DNA from: Bemisia tabaci
Lineage: Eukaryota; Arthropoda; Insecta; Hemiptera; Aleyrodidae
Assembly: GCF_918797505.1 (NCBI RefSeq)
Contig: NC_092800.1
Coordinates: forward strand, 24,877,577-24,941,576
DNA length: 64,000 nt
Direction of reading: 5' to 3'
The first letter of the stretch is position 1. Each line of letters begins with the position of its first letter. A program made the position numbers and the translations under genes. This document shows, in pieces, positions 45,991 to 57,725 of this stretch. The notes beneath the pieces were generated by a model. That model was not told where the DNA came from and did no database searches. It saw only the letters and a list, made by a program, of their open reading frames with translations.

Positions 45991-47249
45991 GTTCCGGTCG
46001 ATAAATAGATAAATACGGACCAAAGGGTGGTTTCCAAAAAACGGAGAATAGAAGAGAGAATATGGTACCAGCATTTTAATGTGCACAGCAGTGACCTATA
46101 TTTTAACTGCACTTTTCCCTGGTCCCCTACAAAAGACGGGGAAAAAACTAGGAGCGAACGGGAAACAATTTCAAATAATCCACCGCAACACTGGTGCATC
46201 GCGATTGTTTTGCGCGCCCGAGCGAGACGCTGGGCGTAAAAAAAAACGAAAAGAGAAAAAAAGGAGAAAAAAAACACAGTGCAGACTCGGTTCGGAAAAA
46301 AATAGAAAAAAGAAGGGGGGCGGGCGGGGAAAACAGGGAGCTCCGTCAAAATCTCTGGGAACACGAAAGATACAAAAAGAGTGATTTGAGCGCGACGTTG
46401 CCAGATTGTGCAATTAGATGTAGATATTTCACATGTGTTTAAATTGGGGGAAGTGCTGATTTTTCAGCACTGTCTGGCAACAATGTAAATTGAGCGTTTA
46501 TCCGGGTGGCTTTGTCGCGACGAGGAGTCGGAGTAAGTTGCTGTATTGCATTTAAAAGTTGCCACGTGTACAGAAAAAAAGGCGGTTAGTATGAGGGAAA
46601 AGTCTTAGATAAAACACGAGTGACATTCCTGTAAACAAACGGAAACTGAGACGCTTAAATCAACGAGAGGCTCGATGTACAAAACTAGCAGGGATGATTT
46701 TCTTCTCGATTATCAGGGAACTAAGACCTTGGACGTACCCATAAAAGAACATAAATTATATAGAAAAATCAATGGCAGTCACTTGTTCCTGCAATTGGGC
46801 AACAAAGTCCGTTCTTTTTACATTCTTAACCCGGTCAAATTGATAAAACCGCCAACTGCCAAGAAAGGAGCTGGTTGAGTCATTTTCACACGCACACAAA
46901 GGAAGAAAGAAAAAAACAAATGAAAAAACCATCATTTTTTATTGGGGAAACTTTAGGACATTAACTCCTATGTTCAAGCCCCAAGGGGAGTAACAATCCT
47001 AAACGAGTGGAGAACTGAGAAAAATACAAGTATTTAATTCAAATTTTAGTATGTTTTAACATTATGGCGCATACTTCATCTTTGAGAGGGGGGACCAATC
47101 AAAGTTGTGATTTTAAATTTTTCCCATTTTTTCATTGGTCAATGTTCATTCTGTGAAAACGTTCAGTCATTTACTGGGTTCAATCTCCTTTTAAAAACAT
47201 ACAATAGACATAGACTGCGTTAACCAGAAAAGAACCAAACCACATATAA

Positions 47250-47325
47250 AAATAAATTCGTGATTTACTTAAGGAAATGTGGCAACGCCTGATGGCACAT
47301 ACGGCGTATTTCCTTAGCACGGCAG
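47250..47325. mobile_element. MITE family 'CTGCCGTGCTAAGG', solitary right end
   Basis: GGAAATGTGGCAACGCCTGA..CATACGGCGTATTTCCTTAG then CACGGCAG. No left half; it is joined to a fragment of the TGGACCGG family at 47213-47249. Confidence 0.75.
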
Positions 47326-47384
47326 AATAGAGATGCCCGATTTCCGAGTTACACAGTTGTCCCTGTACACAGAGAGTACTAAAT

Positions 47385-47521
47385 ATACCACATTCTGCAA
47401 ATAGGAACTATAATTTCTGACTCAGTTTAGAAACAACGTATGTGCCATTAGTTTTCCTACGGGCATAAGTGTTTTCACAGATGAGCTAGAAGTCATGGTT
47501 CCGAATTGCAAAATGTAGTCC
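47385..47521. mobile_element. 137-bp MITE 'GGACTGCATTTTGCAATT', duplication AAAT
   Basis: Left ATACCACATTCTGCAAATAG, right CCGAATTGCAAAATGTAGTC then C, flanked by AAAT at 47381-47384 and 47522-47525. The asymmetric core (GTATGTGCCATTAG) is inverted relative to the copies at 27 and 29 kb. Length identical. Confidence 0.85.
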
Positions 47522-47860
47522 AAATGGAGCCCGGTGATACGAGGCCGAAACGACGACCAATGGGGAGGGGGTGACTCCAGGAGGGGGGGAGTTATGACGG
47601 TCGCCGGTCTTTATTCCCCCGGTTTTTATGAGCCCCCCCCCCCCCCAACCCCCGGCGTTCTCATGCCTCGTTGCCTCCAAGCTGCTCGTGGCGCCACACG
47701 CTTTTTGATTATCCGCCCCCCCCCCCCCCCTGAGCGGAGCTACCCCCTTCTCCTGAGCGTTAACCATAAGCGTCACCCTCACTCCTGCTCTTGAGCGATT
47801 TGACCCGGAGGGTCATTCGCCCGGATCAGGATCGGCACGACTCACAGTAGATCCAGCCAA

Positions 47861-48551
47861 TGGGACAGTTGCGCTGGTCACAGAATTGTATTTTGATGCC
47901 AGATTCTAGCAGATTGGCTAAAAATATTAAGATCTGTCCAAACCACAACATTCTACGTTCAATATTAACTGGATTGCATTTTGCAAAAAGGAACCACTAG
48001 CATTGCAATGATGCTAAGATTGTGATACTTCATCCTTTGCAATAAAATTTCGGAAATCGTGAAAAACTAAGAAATTTAGACGGTAATTTTTGTCTTAAAT
48101 TCGCAGTTTTTTAGCGAGTAAAATAGAAACTATTAATGGATGATCGGGTTTTTCCTCCAAGACAAAAGAAGTTGCACAATCTTAGCAACATTGCAATGCT
48201 AGTGGTTCCTTTTTGCAAAATGCACTCCAACTGAGATATCGCCCTTTGAAAAGTCGGGTTTTTGACGTCATCCAGCGCGGTAGTGACAATCTTGGTCTCT
48301 TCCACCTTGGTTTGATTAGTCGAGGAGACACACATTAGCACTGGTTACTCAACGTGAAACGCGGATGAAAGCAAGGGGGAAGACACCAAAGGTGTCACTA
48401 CCGCGCTGGATGACGTTTACAACTTCAAAGGGCGATATTTCGATTAATACTGAACGTGGAAAGTTGCGGTTTGGACGGATCTTAATATTTTCAACTAATC
48501 TACGAGAACCTAGCATCAAAACACAATTCTGTGACCAGCGCGTCTGACCCA
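47861..48551. mobile_element. palindromic element TGGG(T/A)CAGTTGCGCTGGT, copy 2, interrupted
   Basis: TGGGACAGTTGCGCTGGTCA at the left, TGACCAGCGCGTCTGACCCA at the right; interior as in 35937-36356, split by 47971-48228. Confidence 0.75.
47971..48228. mobile_element. 258-bp relative of the GCATTTTGCAA MITE, duplication AACT (nested)
   Basis: GGATTGCATTTTGCAAAAAG and the complementary right end CTTTTTGCAAAATGCACTCC. Arms extend through GAACCACTAGCATTGCAATG. AACT is at 47967-47970 and 48229-48232, while the host copy at 35937-36356 is uninterrupted at this position. Confidence 0.83.
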
Positions 48552-48558
48552 TTAGACA

Positions 48559-48755
48559 TGAAATTTTTGACTAAAACTGCAAATTTTGATGTTTATATCG
48601 CCATATTTTAAATTTCAAGGGGTGCTAGTAGCAGAAAATTTTGCGAGGAAACCAATGAAATCACTTTTAGGACCTGAAGTTTTGTATGAACGGAGTTATA
48701 AGCGTTTAAAGTTTCCGAATTTCGTCCGACCTCTCCTATTGACTCGATCCTCTGT
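48559..48755. mobile_element. 'GATCGAGTCAAT' element, partial third copy
   Basis: GCAAATTTTGATGTTTATAT..TATAAGCGTTTAAAGTTTCC..CTCTCCTATTGACTCGATCC, lacking a clear left end. It provides the uninterrupted reference for the foldback insertion at 28086. Confidence 0.6.
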
Positions 48756-49301
48756 GCGACTGGGTGACGGTCTCAACTCGTTCGATTTTTCCTCGGTTTG
48801 TACCGGAGACGATAAGACATAAAAATAAGGAAATATACCCAATGGTTCTACTGTTTATGATTTTACATTGATAAAGCTTGGTGATTTTCTGGATTAAATA
48901 TCATAAAAATAGAGGAAAATAAAATAGACATTGACAATGGACGGCTTCGATCGGAATCAGGGATACGAATTCTTAGTTGTTTCTTAACAGGTCTAGAATT
49001 AGGGTCACACTGTAAGTAAGGAGGCTTTAAGGGCCCAAGAATGGTTATACAGGCACTAACTTGCGTGATATAAAGCGCTAGAACACCGTATGAGTATTTG
49101 AATGTTTCTCTCTTGTTTTTCAAAGCGCCTTCAAATAACGATGATACTCCGCCATACTCCAAAGCTCGAATAGTGGTATCATAGAAACAAGCTTGTGTGA
49201 TATAAAGAGAGATGAATTATATATTTTCACGTGCCTGAAGAAATAAACCGTCCGATGAAATATATCGTCTCAAAAGATTACAAATCGGTCTAAGCCACCC
49301 A

Positions 49302-49852
49302 GCGAGCTGATTTTTTGAAATTGATAGACAAAACGATAGATAAAGAAGACAAAAGGGATATGGAGGGGTCTCACCGGAGGAAGCGTGTGGTTGTAATGGA
49401 CACAGGATGTACGTAATAGACAAACTAACGGCAACCCACGACAGCGGGTCGATTATTGAGATTGATAGACAAAGCTATATACAAAGAAGACAAAAGGGAT
49501 TTGGAGGGATCCTATTGGTGGAAGCGGGTGGTTGCAATGGACAAAGGACGTGGGTGATAGACTAACTAACGGCAACCCTCGAGAGACCCGATAATTAGTC
49601 CATCATTTTCTCCCTTAGTCTATAAAATCCACCCGTTTCCAACTATAGGATCGCTTCGTACTCTCTGTGTCTTCTTTGTCTATCGCTTTGTCCATCAATT
49701 TCAATAATCAGTCCGCTGGCCCGATAGTTAGTCCATCATTTACTCCCTTAGTCTGTGCGGACCACCCATTTCAACCAATTGAATCGCTCCATACTCCTTG
49801 TGTCTCCCTTGTCTATCGCTTTGTCTATTAACTTCAACAATCAGCCCCCAGT
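49302..49852. repeat. three abutting copies of the 'GCGGGCCGATTATTGA' foldback family
   Basis: A left-half copy (49302-49440) is followed by a nearly complete one (49444-49718, GCGGGTCGATTATTGAGATT to AATAATCAGTCCGC) and then a right-half copy (49719-49852). The shared block GACAAAAGGGAT.TGGAGGG appears twice and TAGTTAGTCCATCATTT twice. The arrangement looks like one copy inserted inside another or a recombination product. Confidence 0.75.
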
Positions 49853-49897
49853 CCCAGTCGTTCGAAAACAGCTTGGACAACAGTGTGGAGAAATACT

Positions 49898-50056
49898 CAG
49901 TGGCGAAGTTTGAATAGTCGGCTATCGATATTTTCCCCATACATAGTATTAGAGAATCGATTATAAAGGTGTCATGTCCGTTGCTGACATGATAATCGAG
50001 CCTTCTACATAGGTCAAACGGCAGATAAATCGATTCATCGCAAAGCACAACACGCC
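49898..50056. mobile_element. hAT-like CAGTGGCG MITE, degenerate copy
   Basis: CAGTGGCGAAGTTTGAATAG, central GATTATAAAGGTGTCATGTC and ACATAGGTCAAACGGCAGAT as in the family; right end decayed. Confidence 0.55.
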
Positions 50057-50198
50057 CTTTGAAATACCGCCTGGATTCAAGTGCGAGGGCAACTTTCACA
50101 CAAAAACATTTCTCACCGGCGGCGATTTGCGAAGATTTACCTCCTGCAAAAGCAGTTAGCGAAATAGTGGGCAAGAAAGAGCGGGTAAGATCAAAATA

Positions 50199-50451
50199 CT
50201 GCCGGGCTAAGGAAGAACGCCGCATGAGAAATCGAGAGTTGCCAGATTTCCCTTGATAAAACATGAATTTTTGACGACATTCATGCATATTTTTCCTTGA
50301 GTGATTCAAAAATTTTAGATTAAATTGCGTTCATTATTGTCTGAAAATTTTGGAAAATAATATTCAAAATTTTCCCAATAAATTCCGTTTTTATCGGAGG
50401 AAACTTGGCAACGTCTGACATTGCATGCGGCGTTCTTCCTTAGCACGGCGG
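50199..50451. mobile_element. MITE family 'CTGCCGTGCTAAGG' copy
   Basis: CTGCCGGGCTAAGGAAGAAC at the left, GCGGCGTTCTTCCTTAGCAC then GGCGG at the right. Flanks AATA and GGTA do not match well. Confidence 0.8.
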
Positions 50452-51525
50452 GGTACCACCCTCAACCCCTACAACTCGTTGATTGACCGACGCCATTTAC
50501 GGAACTTCTCGATCGAACCTCCATTCCAGATAAAGTGCCTACCCTCCCCCCATCCCCACCCCCTCCCCCACCTGCACAGATTACATTAATAATTCATCCC
50601 TTCCGCGGTGCAACATGTGTTTTAAAACGCGAAATCGCGCACTTTCGATAACCTACCCCTCCCTCCTCCGCTCGGCTCGTAAAAGTGCAATTTCTGTCCT
50701 TCTCTCATCCCGTGGTCCCGGCCACCCTCTCCTGCTTTCCATTGTCTCTCTATTTTTTTCGCTCACCACATAATAAACGCCGCAGTAATCCTCTGCAGTG
50801 CAAACTATCCGGAGTTGCCTTGTTGGGCAGGAAAATCCGTGAATTCGTCGAGGACCGAATGAGAATGGAAAACTTACTTTGTCTGAAAGATGATCAATCC
50901 CCGTTTGGAATAAAGATAGCTCCATTGTTTTCAAGTTAGTGGACTTACGATTAACGCATTCAACTCACCAACTGATAATTTTAGGGGGAAAAATATGTTT
51001 ATCCGTCTACTCTCAAAAATATCTTGTTTTCAGACCTGCCACCCTGGTGATGGTTCAGTTTTCAAAATCAGAGTAAAAACACGAAGAATCACCAGTTTTT
51101 CTGGACATTACTGATCGCGGGAATTTTTATCATTTTTACAATGCTCTCAATAATTTAAAAAAAAAACGCGTTCTGAGAATGCTCAGCAATCAGGATCGAC
51201 TAAGAGCCGATAACTTCACCGTGCACGAATAAACAAAAAAATGATAGTGGCTATTCGATTGTCTAATTGTCTGTGCACTAGGTTACACAGGAATACCAGA
51301 TTCCTGGTAGTGTTAACAATACATCTGGTAGACGAATGGTAAAAACCACCAGGAATATGGTACTTATCACTAGATTTTCTGGAGAGCGTATACAAGCATG
51401 GAATGCAATCCACACTTGGAATGTCTACGAACTTAGGATGAAAAGATTCCTTGCGACTTTTATGTGGTGAATCCGTTCAATAAATGCAAGGTGATATTTA
51501 GATTATTTTTTATCGAAATGGGGAG

Positions 51526-51650
51526 GGGCCGTCAAGCGTTACGTAATTTTTAGAGGGGTTTAGCACAGCGCTACGGAGCGTTACAAGAGAGTCCGGGGGT
51601 GCTAAAAAACGCAAATTTAGCGTTACGTATTTTAGGGACGGTCCCTTCCA
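51526..51650. mobile_element. small MITE GGGGCCGTCAAGCGTTACGT
   Basis: GGGGCCGTCAAGCGTTACGT at the left; TTAGCGTTACGTATTTTAGG then GACGGTCCC at the right. Inverted ends about 22 bp, imperfect; about 125 bp in total. Confidence 0.5.
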
Positions 51651-52244
51651 GCTAGCCAGTCTAATACCTACTATCACTCAATCTTAACCGTATATTCCTA
51701 GTAACGTAACCGACTTTTCCTCCACGAGTGAGAAAGTCCATTAGAGCGGCACTCGTTTTAAATCGGCGGAAATCTGGCAAGGACGGGCATTGTGGACCGT
51801 TCGTTAGCGGCTCCTCACGAGATGGCGGTAAATCTTGTCCGGCGCTCAAAATCCTCCGAGAAAGCACACGTGAATCCGTAATGCACCACTTCCGCGGCGA
51901 GGCGCGGCGCGAGCTCCGCTGCGAAATTTTTATTGGGAAGCCTCGCTTTGGCGAATGCGGAGCCATGATTATGCAAAGGATGGCATTAGACTCGACGTGA
52001 GAATCGTCCGGGTTCGGATATTGATCGAATAAAGGTCGCACCCGCTGGTGCCCGTCAGGAGAGGAAATGACAGAGACACAATATTTGTAGAACCTCGTGC
52101 GACATACACAGTTACACACGGGGCAAACAACAGACACGGAGTATCACAAGCTGTGGGTTGATTTTTTGTGTGTTAGTTTTTCCCGTGTCGAATCGCTGGA
52201 ATGTAGTGATCAAATCTTTGTATCGAAAATCTGCAACCTCGTTA

Positions 52245-52325
52245 AAAATTAGTCTCCAGCTGCCAAAATCGAACCTGGAACACATCTGTGGTAATCCAAT
52301 GCGCCACTCGTAAATCGCGACATCT
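52245..52325 (-). repeat. tRNA-like fragment, possible SINE head
   Basis: On the minus strand GTGGCGCATTGGATTACC resembles an RNA polymerase III A box and CCAGGTTCGATTTTGG a degenerate B box about 35 nt further on. Acceptor stems do not pair, so this is not a functional tRNA. It could be a SINE remnant, but no second copy was seen in the window. Confidence 0.3.
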
Positions 52326-52625
52326 GAGTTTGAGGAAATAAACAAGAGTACTACATAAGTTCGGCAGGACACTTTCTTCATGATCCTATGTCTCGAAGTA
52401 ACCTATGGTTTGGATCGACTTCGCACAAAATTGGGTTAAGGAACAAAGCCCTTGGGGTTGATTTGACTCGAAAAAAGGAACACAAAATAACAAAGAATAA
52501 TGCCAAAATTCTTTAAAAATGTACTCATTATTGGTTACTGTAAAATATTTTGTCTTTGATTATACCTTATGAAACTTGACTTTCATCTCAGGGGCCGAGT
52601 TGTCGGGAAAAACGGGCGCACTTAA

Positions 52626-52750
52626 ATGGACGTATTTCTGCCAAACTGAACTATGTGCATCAAGGCAAGAGCCCTGTTATGCATAAATTCTTATGAGTTT
52701 CAGGGCTCGTGTCTTAATGCACATAATTCCGTTTGGCAGAAATACGTCCA
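52626..52750. mobile_element. 125-bp palindromic MITE (TGGACGTATTTCTGCCAAAC)
   Basis: TGGACGTATTTCTGCCAAAC at the left and GTTTGGCAGAAATACGTCCA at the right are exact complements once the intervening ACTATGTGCAT/ATGCACATAAT arms are aligned. Same family as 26147-26280. Confidence 0.72.
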
Positions 52751-53754
52751 AATATACTCAGGACGAAGGGCGACTCATTTAAGTCCGTTTTAAAGCTTTT
52801 AAATTGGAGGACAATTTCAGATCATTGACGGGTGTTGCAACTTGGTGCAAAAATGCAAACAAAATTCGACCCCGAACACACCAGACAGCTTTTGGCGAAA
52901 AATTGTAAAAAATCGATTACAGTTTCAGAAAAAGAACTTTCACAAAAAAATCAATCGTTAATTTCATCATCTTCCAGCCAAAGTATCACAAGCGCCATGC
53001 GACGTTTCAACATTTCCGCCGCCATTTTATGTTTTTACAGAGAAATTTTTGGTTGAATCATTTAAAAATTTCACTGAATTTTATCGGCAGCACAAATAAA
53101 ATTCAGTGGAATTCTTGAACAGCTTCGTTGAACAATAAATTCCTCTGTAAAAAAATAAAATGGCGGCGGAAATTTAAAAACGTCGCATGGCGCTTGTGAT
53201 ACTTCGGCCGGAAGGTGACGCCGCCTTTACTCAAGCTTACATGTTCCCTCTCTCCTGACTGACTGCCCGGGGAAAAGTTTGATGATAATTTTGAAGAGAC
53301 TTTTGTCACAAACTCGTGAAATTTTAAACACTGTAAGTCAATCAAGTTTTAAGCTTGCTCAGAGTGCTTTTTTTCAATATACCTGCAGAGAGGGATTGCG
53401 ATTGCACGTCATTTTACCGTTGGCAGGGTGGACAAGCTACGAGCTCTTAAGCTTTGAGCTGTTACCGAGAGCCGGGACTACCCGATTAAGTTCAATTAAC
53501 AGGCAATTAAAAACCTTATTAAGTGTCTTTCAACTTTTTCCGTAGCTCTTTTACTTTTTTGCATGTTGCCTTTCCGCATCAGTCACTGCAGGAAAGGAGC
53601 GCGCTGAAATATAGTCCACCTTTGCTCTTTTCAGGCGGTTTCGTAAATCAGATCAATTTCCGCTCTTCGTTTCGGAAGGAGAGGGGAGTCCACTCTAAAT
53701 TTCAGCGTCACTCTTTCATGAACTCTACATCCTTTTTAGGTAAACCCGCCTATG

Positions 53755-54007
53755 CTATCGTGTTAAGGAAGAACGCCGTAGGAACGTTTAGGCGTTGTCA
53801 GATTTTCTTTGGTAAAAGACGAATTTCCGGGAAAATTTGTAAATATTTTTCTTCTAATTTTTCAGATAAACTTGTTTGCGATGTCGCCTAAAGTTCCTGA
53901 AAATTTCAAAGAAAAATATTCATGACTTTCCTAAAAAACAAACATTTTACCCGAGGAAATTTGGCAACTCTCGAATGTTCATACGGCGTTCTTCCTTAGC
54001 ACGGCAG
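53755..54007. mobile_element. MITE family 'CTGCCGTGCTAAGG', duplication TATG
   Basis: CTATCGTGTTAAGGAAGAAC to GTTCTTCCTTAGCACGGCAG, flanked by TATG at 53751-53754 and 54008-54011. Length 253 bp. Confidence 0.86.
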
Positions 54008-54544
54008 TATGGCAAAGAAAGAGGAGGGGAGACGGGGAGAGAAAAACTCCCGTAGAAAGCAGGAAGGGGTGGGGTCACACGTGACGTAACATTAATATTG
54101 AAACTACAAAAAAAGTGACGTCAGCCCCAGCGCTTAATTTACGTAATTAACGACTCGGAAGGCGCTCAATTAAAAAAATTGCGAAGGACATATTTACGAG
54201 GGACGCTACCAAAATGGGAGAAAAAGCAAATTGCAGTTGCTTTCATATAATGTAAATGCAGTCCGAAGGGAATAAATTAATGGAACATTTATTGAGATGA
54301 ATTGGCAAAGGGTGACGTCAAAGGCTGAACACGACCTGAACCCCTACTAAAATGTTAATTGACTCATGTCCATATTTTATTTTATTTTTTGTAAAGAATA
54401 TGAACTTGGGACAAGTTTTGTCGGTATATATTGAGATTTAAAATCCAGCATTTTATATTTTTACGTATTTTTACTTATTACTTTATTCCTTCAATGCGTA
54501 TCGATCAACACTGAATTATAAAATTCTATAGTATGAAGGTTTCA

Positions 54545-55261
54545 GGACATTCCGTCAACGATTTTTTGTCCGCGTGCCTGTTTTGTCCAGTAGTTTACGT
54601 CCACGCGTAAAACAATAGTTGTGTTGAAAGAAACTATACAAAAATGAATATAAAATGGGAAACAACCAAAAGATGAAAGAAATAATTAAAATGCTTTGGA
54701 GATCATTAAATTTGACACGGAACCACTTTAATATTTACGAAACACATTTTATATTTTCCTTTAATACATTTTTTTTCCATCAATTTGAATGAGGAAAATC
54801 CATGCAGAATGTGCAATTTCAAAATCATGAGCTGAAAAACGCCGACTCCGCGATTTTAAATATTAGAGCCGAACACAGAGCGGGGCGGCGTGCTATTGGC
54901 ACGAAACGCGCACTAACGCCTTCAAACCTGAGGGAACACTTCACGCATTGCGCAATGCTTGAAGTATCCACTTAGGTTTGTAGGCGTCAATGCGCGCTAG
55001 GAGTTGGGCAGCCGCCCGCCACGCCGCAGCTTGCCACGGCGCTTCAGGCAACTATTTCACGACAGAGGTGTTGCACAGTATCAAACGAAATTGAAGGCGC
55101 TCCAACACTTTAAGAGTGATAGGCATCCTTCAAGAGTACGGAGCTTTCCTCGCAAAATAAATCAAGGTACTTTGGCACGAACTCCCCTGCCGAAAAAAAC
55201 GCGTGGACATTAACTACTAGGAGAACCCGGTGTGCGGACAAAAAATCGGTGTCGAAATGTC
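54545..55261. mobile_element. 717-bp non-autonomous transposon with 62-bp inverted ends
   Basis: The left end GACATTCCGTCAACGATTTT (to CGTCCACGCG at 54606) and the complement of the right end GACATTTCGACACCGATTTT (to TGTCCACGCG) match imperfectly over 62 bp with TTTTTTGTCCGC in common. Inside is an imperfect hairpin at 54907-54999. An open frame at 55004-55213 does not start at ATG and has no recognised motif. Target duplication not clear. Confidence 0.72.
54907..54999. repeat. 93-nt imperfect hairpin
   Basis: CGCGCACTAACGCCTTCAAA..CCTGAG pairs with CTTAGG..TTTGTAGGCGTCAATGCGCG, and GAACACTTCACGCATTGCGC pairs with GCGCAATGCTTGAAGTATC. It is part of the transposon at 54545-55261. Confidence 0.65.
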
Positions 55262-55616
55262 ATTGAACCAGTATGAAACGAATTTCTTTCAATAAGTAGG
55301 GTTAAGGTAGAAACTTTAAGGTTATTACAAATATAGATATTTTGAAATTTCCGTTCTCTGAGCGCGAATGAAAAATTAGAGTCGATTTTGGGAAGTTGGT
55401 CACGCTTGTTCCCTAGATTATGAATAACGTATTTTGGGTGAGGAAGTCCGTCGAAAAATTATGAAGATTGTTTAAAATGCACTGAAAAAGAGAAAACCCA
55501 GTGTTACCAGCCTGAGAGCATCGATGCGGATGGCCCAAACAACTTTTAAAGGTCTAGATCCTACAATAACTGATCAATGTAAATGTCATTTCCTGAATAC
55601 CACTATTCGTGCTCGA

Positions 55617-56366
55617 TGGATGTCTATGTTGCATAACCCAAAATTGAAAGCGTCCAGACTTTCTAGATGCGAATACCTAGATGCATCTATTCGTGCTTAC
55701 CTGGCTCCAAAACTTGAAGAGCGAAGATTTCTCTGAGACTTCCGGTGGATTTAAGTGGTTTTCGAGAGATGGTTAACATTTTTCAATTTCCGGACGAATT
55801 TTCCCCGTAGGATTCAGCTGAAACGGCATCCATGCTGCCATGCTAAGGAAAAACACCCACGGGCGTCGTCAATTCCCTTTGATAAATTACGGATTTCTTG
55901 GTAAACTTGGTAATATTTTTCTTCCGGTTTTATGGTACATTTTGTTCGCAAATTCACCTAAATTTCCTGAAAATTTCATGGAGAAATACTGATAACTTTC
56001 CTCAAAAATAAACATTTTATCGAAGGATATTTGGCAAATCTCGAATGTTCATACGGTGTTTTTCCTTAGCACGACAGCATGGTAGTATCCCGATCCCATC
56101 CTTTTCGCCGGCAACAGATCTGATGCCTATGTTGCATATCCCAAAAATGAAGGCGTCGAGACTTTCGCGTCCATTCTATTCGTGTTTACCTAGCCCCTAG
56201 ACTTGGAGAACAGAGATTTCTCCGATAATTCCGGTGAATGAAAGTGGTTTCTGAGGGATTGTTTAAATTTTTCAATTTCCGGAAGAATTCCCCCGGTGTG
56301 AGTTTCAGCTGAAACGGCATCCAGGGTAGTTTCCCGACCCCACCCCTTTCGCCAGCAACAGATCTT
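55617..56366. repeat. tandem duplication of ~250 bp, first unit carrying a MITE
   Basis: The first unit (55617-56120) and the second (56121-56366) share CTATGTTGCATA.CCC, GATTTCTC.GA..CTTCCGGT, TTTTCAATTTCCGGA, AGCTGAAACGGCATCCA, GGTAGT.TCCCGA and GCAACAGATCT. The first is longer by the MITE 55835-56077 plus its 4-bp duplication. Confidence 0.8.
55835..56077. mobile_element. MITE family 'CTGCCGTGCTAAGG', duplication CATG
   Basis: CTGCCATGCTAAGGAAAAAC to GTTTTTCCTTAGCACGACAG, flanked by CATG at 55831-55834 and 56078-56081. The second duplicate unit shows the empty site (GGCATCCAGGGTAG). Confidence 0.87.
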
Positions 56367-56404
56367 TTCCATTAGAGGTTAGTTTTAAGTGCAGTTGAAA
56401 TCGT

Positions 56405-57060
56405 CTTAGCCTCGGATAACTGGGGATCCCAGGGTTATAAAATTATCGACAGAGCAGGGCGGAACCCAGGCGAATCCCGCCGAGTTAAACTCCGAAGCGA
56501 GGTTGCCAAATCGCAGCGTGAAAATCCCAATCCCAGCGACTGCAATTCCGGTTTCCCGCCCGCACGACAACCCGGAGCCGGAGCTTTCATAATACGCCGG
56601 AGCCAAAGGTGAACTCATCTCGGTCTGGCGAGGATTAAAACAAAGTAAAAACTAGTTAGGGATCGAATTTTTTTCGCTCGGATCCGAGCCGAACGCAAAA
56701 GAAACAAACGGGGGAGAAGAGACTCTACTTACAATCCCCTTATGAATACTAACTATATTTTTTCGCTGAAGTTGAGCTTCGTTACGACAGAAATCCCTCG
56801 CGCTTCGCCGAGCGTTTCGACAAAGGATTAGACAAATAAAGTACAGTTCTCACTCCGGGGGGCCCCGGCTCGCGGGGGGGCGGGGGGGGGCGAAGGTTGG
56901 GGGAGGGGAGGAGGGAGGAGGTGAAAAAAGTTCAATTACAACGTCTTCGGAGATTGGAGCCGAGATAAAGCTGCCAAGCTCCCCGCGAATGAGACGCGTA
57001 CAAAAAGCATGGGCGGCGTTGCCATGACGAAACTTAGAGCTTTTTCGGGATTTCGGAACA
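56405..57060. other. GC-rich unassigned sequence with G/C runs
   Basis: It includes G-rich runs at about 56856-56915 that could form G-quadruplexes. No gene, RNA gene or transposon terminus is recognised. Confidence 0.4.
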
Positions 57061-57063
57061 TCT

Positions 57064-57725
57064 CTGCCGTGCTAAGGATAAACGCCGTATGAGCGTTCGA
57101 ATGTTGCCGAATCTCTTCTCTGAAAATATGTATTTTTGAAGTAAGTTATGAATATTTTTCCTTGAAATTTTCCAACACACTGAAAAAAATTCTCGGCGTT
57201 CTTACCACGGTCCGTTGGTACCTTTACCATCTCACTTTTTTTACCAATTATTGGTAATTTTACCAAGACAGACTGGTAAGCTTACCTAAAACCCGTTATT
57301 TTTACTGTTTTTTTCGGGTAAGAATACCACTTTTATTGGTAATCAATTCCCGGTAACTTTGCCATTTTTTTTCGGTAATTCTACCACAGTCGATAAAAAA
57401 TATTGGCGTTTTTACCAAGGTCCAGTAAAATTACCGAGAAAGTTCAATAATTTCACCGAGATTTCTCGGTAAAATTACCGATTCCACCAATGGTAATTTT
57501 ACCAAGAAAAAACTGGGATCAAATAGAACCCTGAGTTCTTGGTAATTTTACCCTTTTCTTAGTAAATACACCGAGATTTTTTTTTTTTTCAGTGAACCTC
57601 CGATCAAATTACGAACAAAATTCTATAAAAAGTCGGAGGAAAAATATTCACAAATTTTGGTGATTTATCGAAATAGATTTGGCAACGCCCGAAGGCTCAT
57701 ACGGTATTCTTCCAAAGCACGGCAG
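57064..57725. mobile_element. MITE family 'CTGCCGTGCTAAGG', duplication ATCT, interrupted
   Basis: CTGCCGTGCTAAGGATAAAC at the left and ACGGTATTCTTCCAAAGCAC then GGCAG at the right, flanked by ATCT at 57060-57063 and 57726-57729. It is split by 57178-57594; without that insert it would have about 245 bp, the family's length. Confidence 0.86.
57178..57594. mobile_element. MITE 'CACTGAAAAAAA' copy 4, nested
   Basis: CACTGAAAAAAATTCTCGGC to TTTTTTTTTTTTCAGTG; interior as in the other copies. The host sequence CCTTGAAATTTTCC..ATCAAATTAC resumes on each side. Confidence 0.83.

Noticed and set aside
46227..46330. Lys/Arg-rich open frames in an A/G-rich tract
   Set aside because: Low-complexity purine run; composition alone explains the frames.
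51661..52137. Minus-strand open frame of about 158 codons, considered as the missing sif exon
   Set aside because: It shows none of the sequence expected just before the TIAM PHn domain and has no acceptor/donor pair in the required phase.
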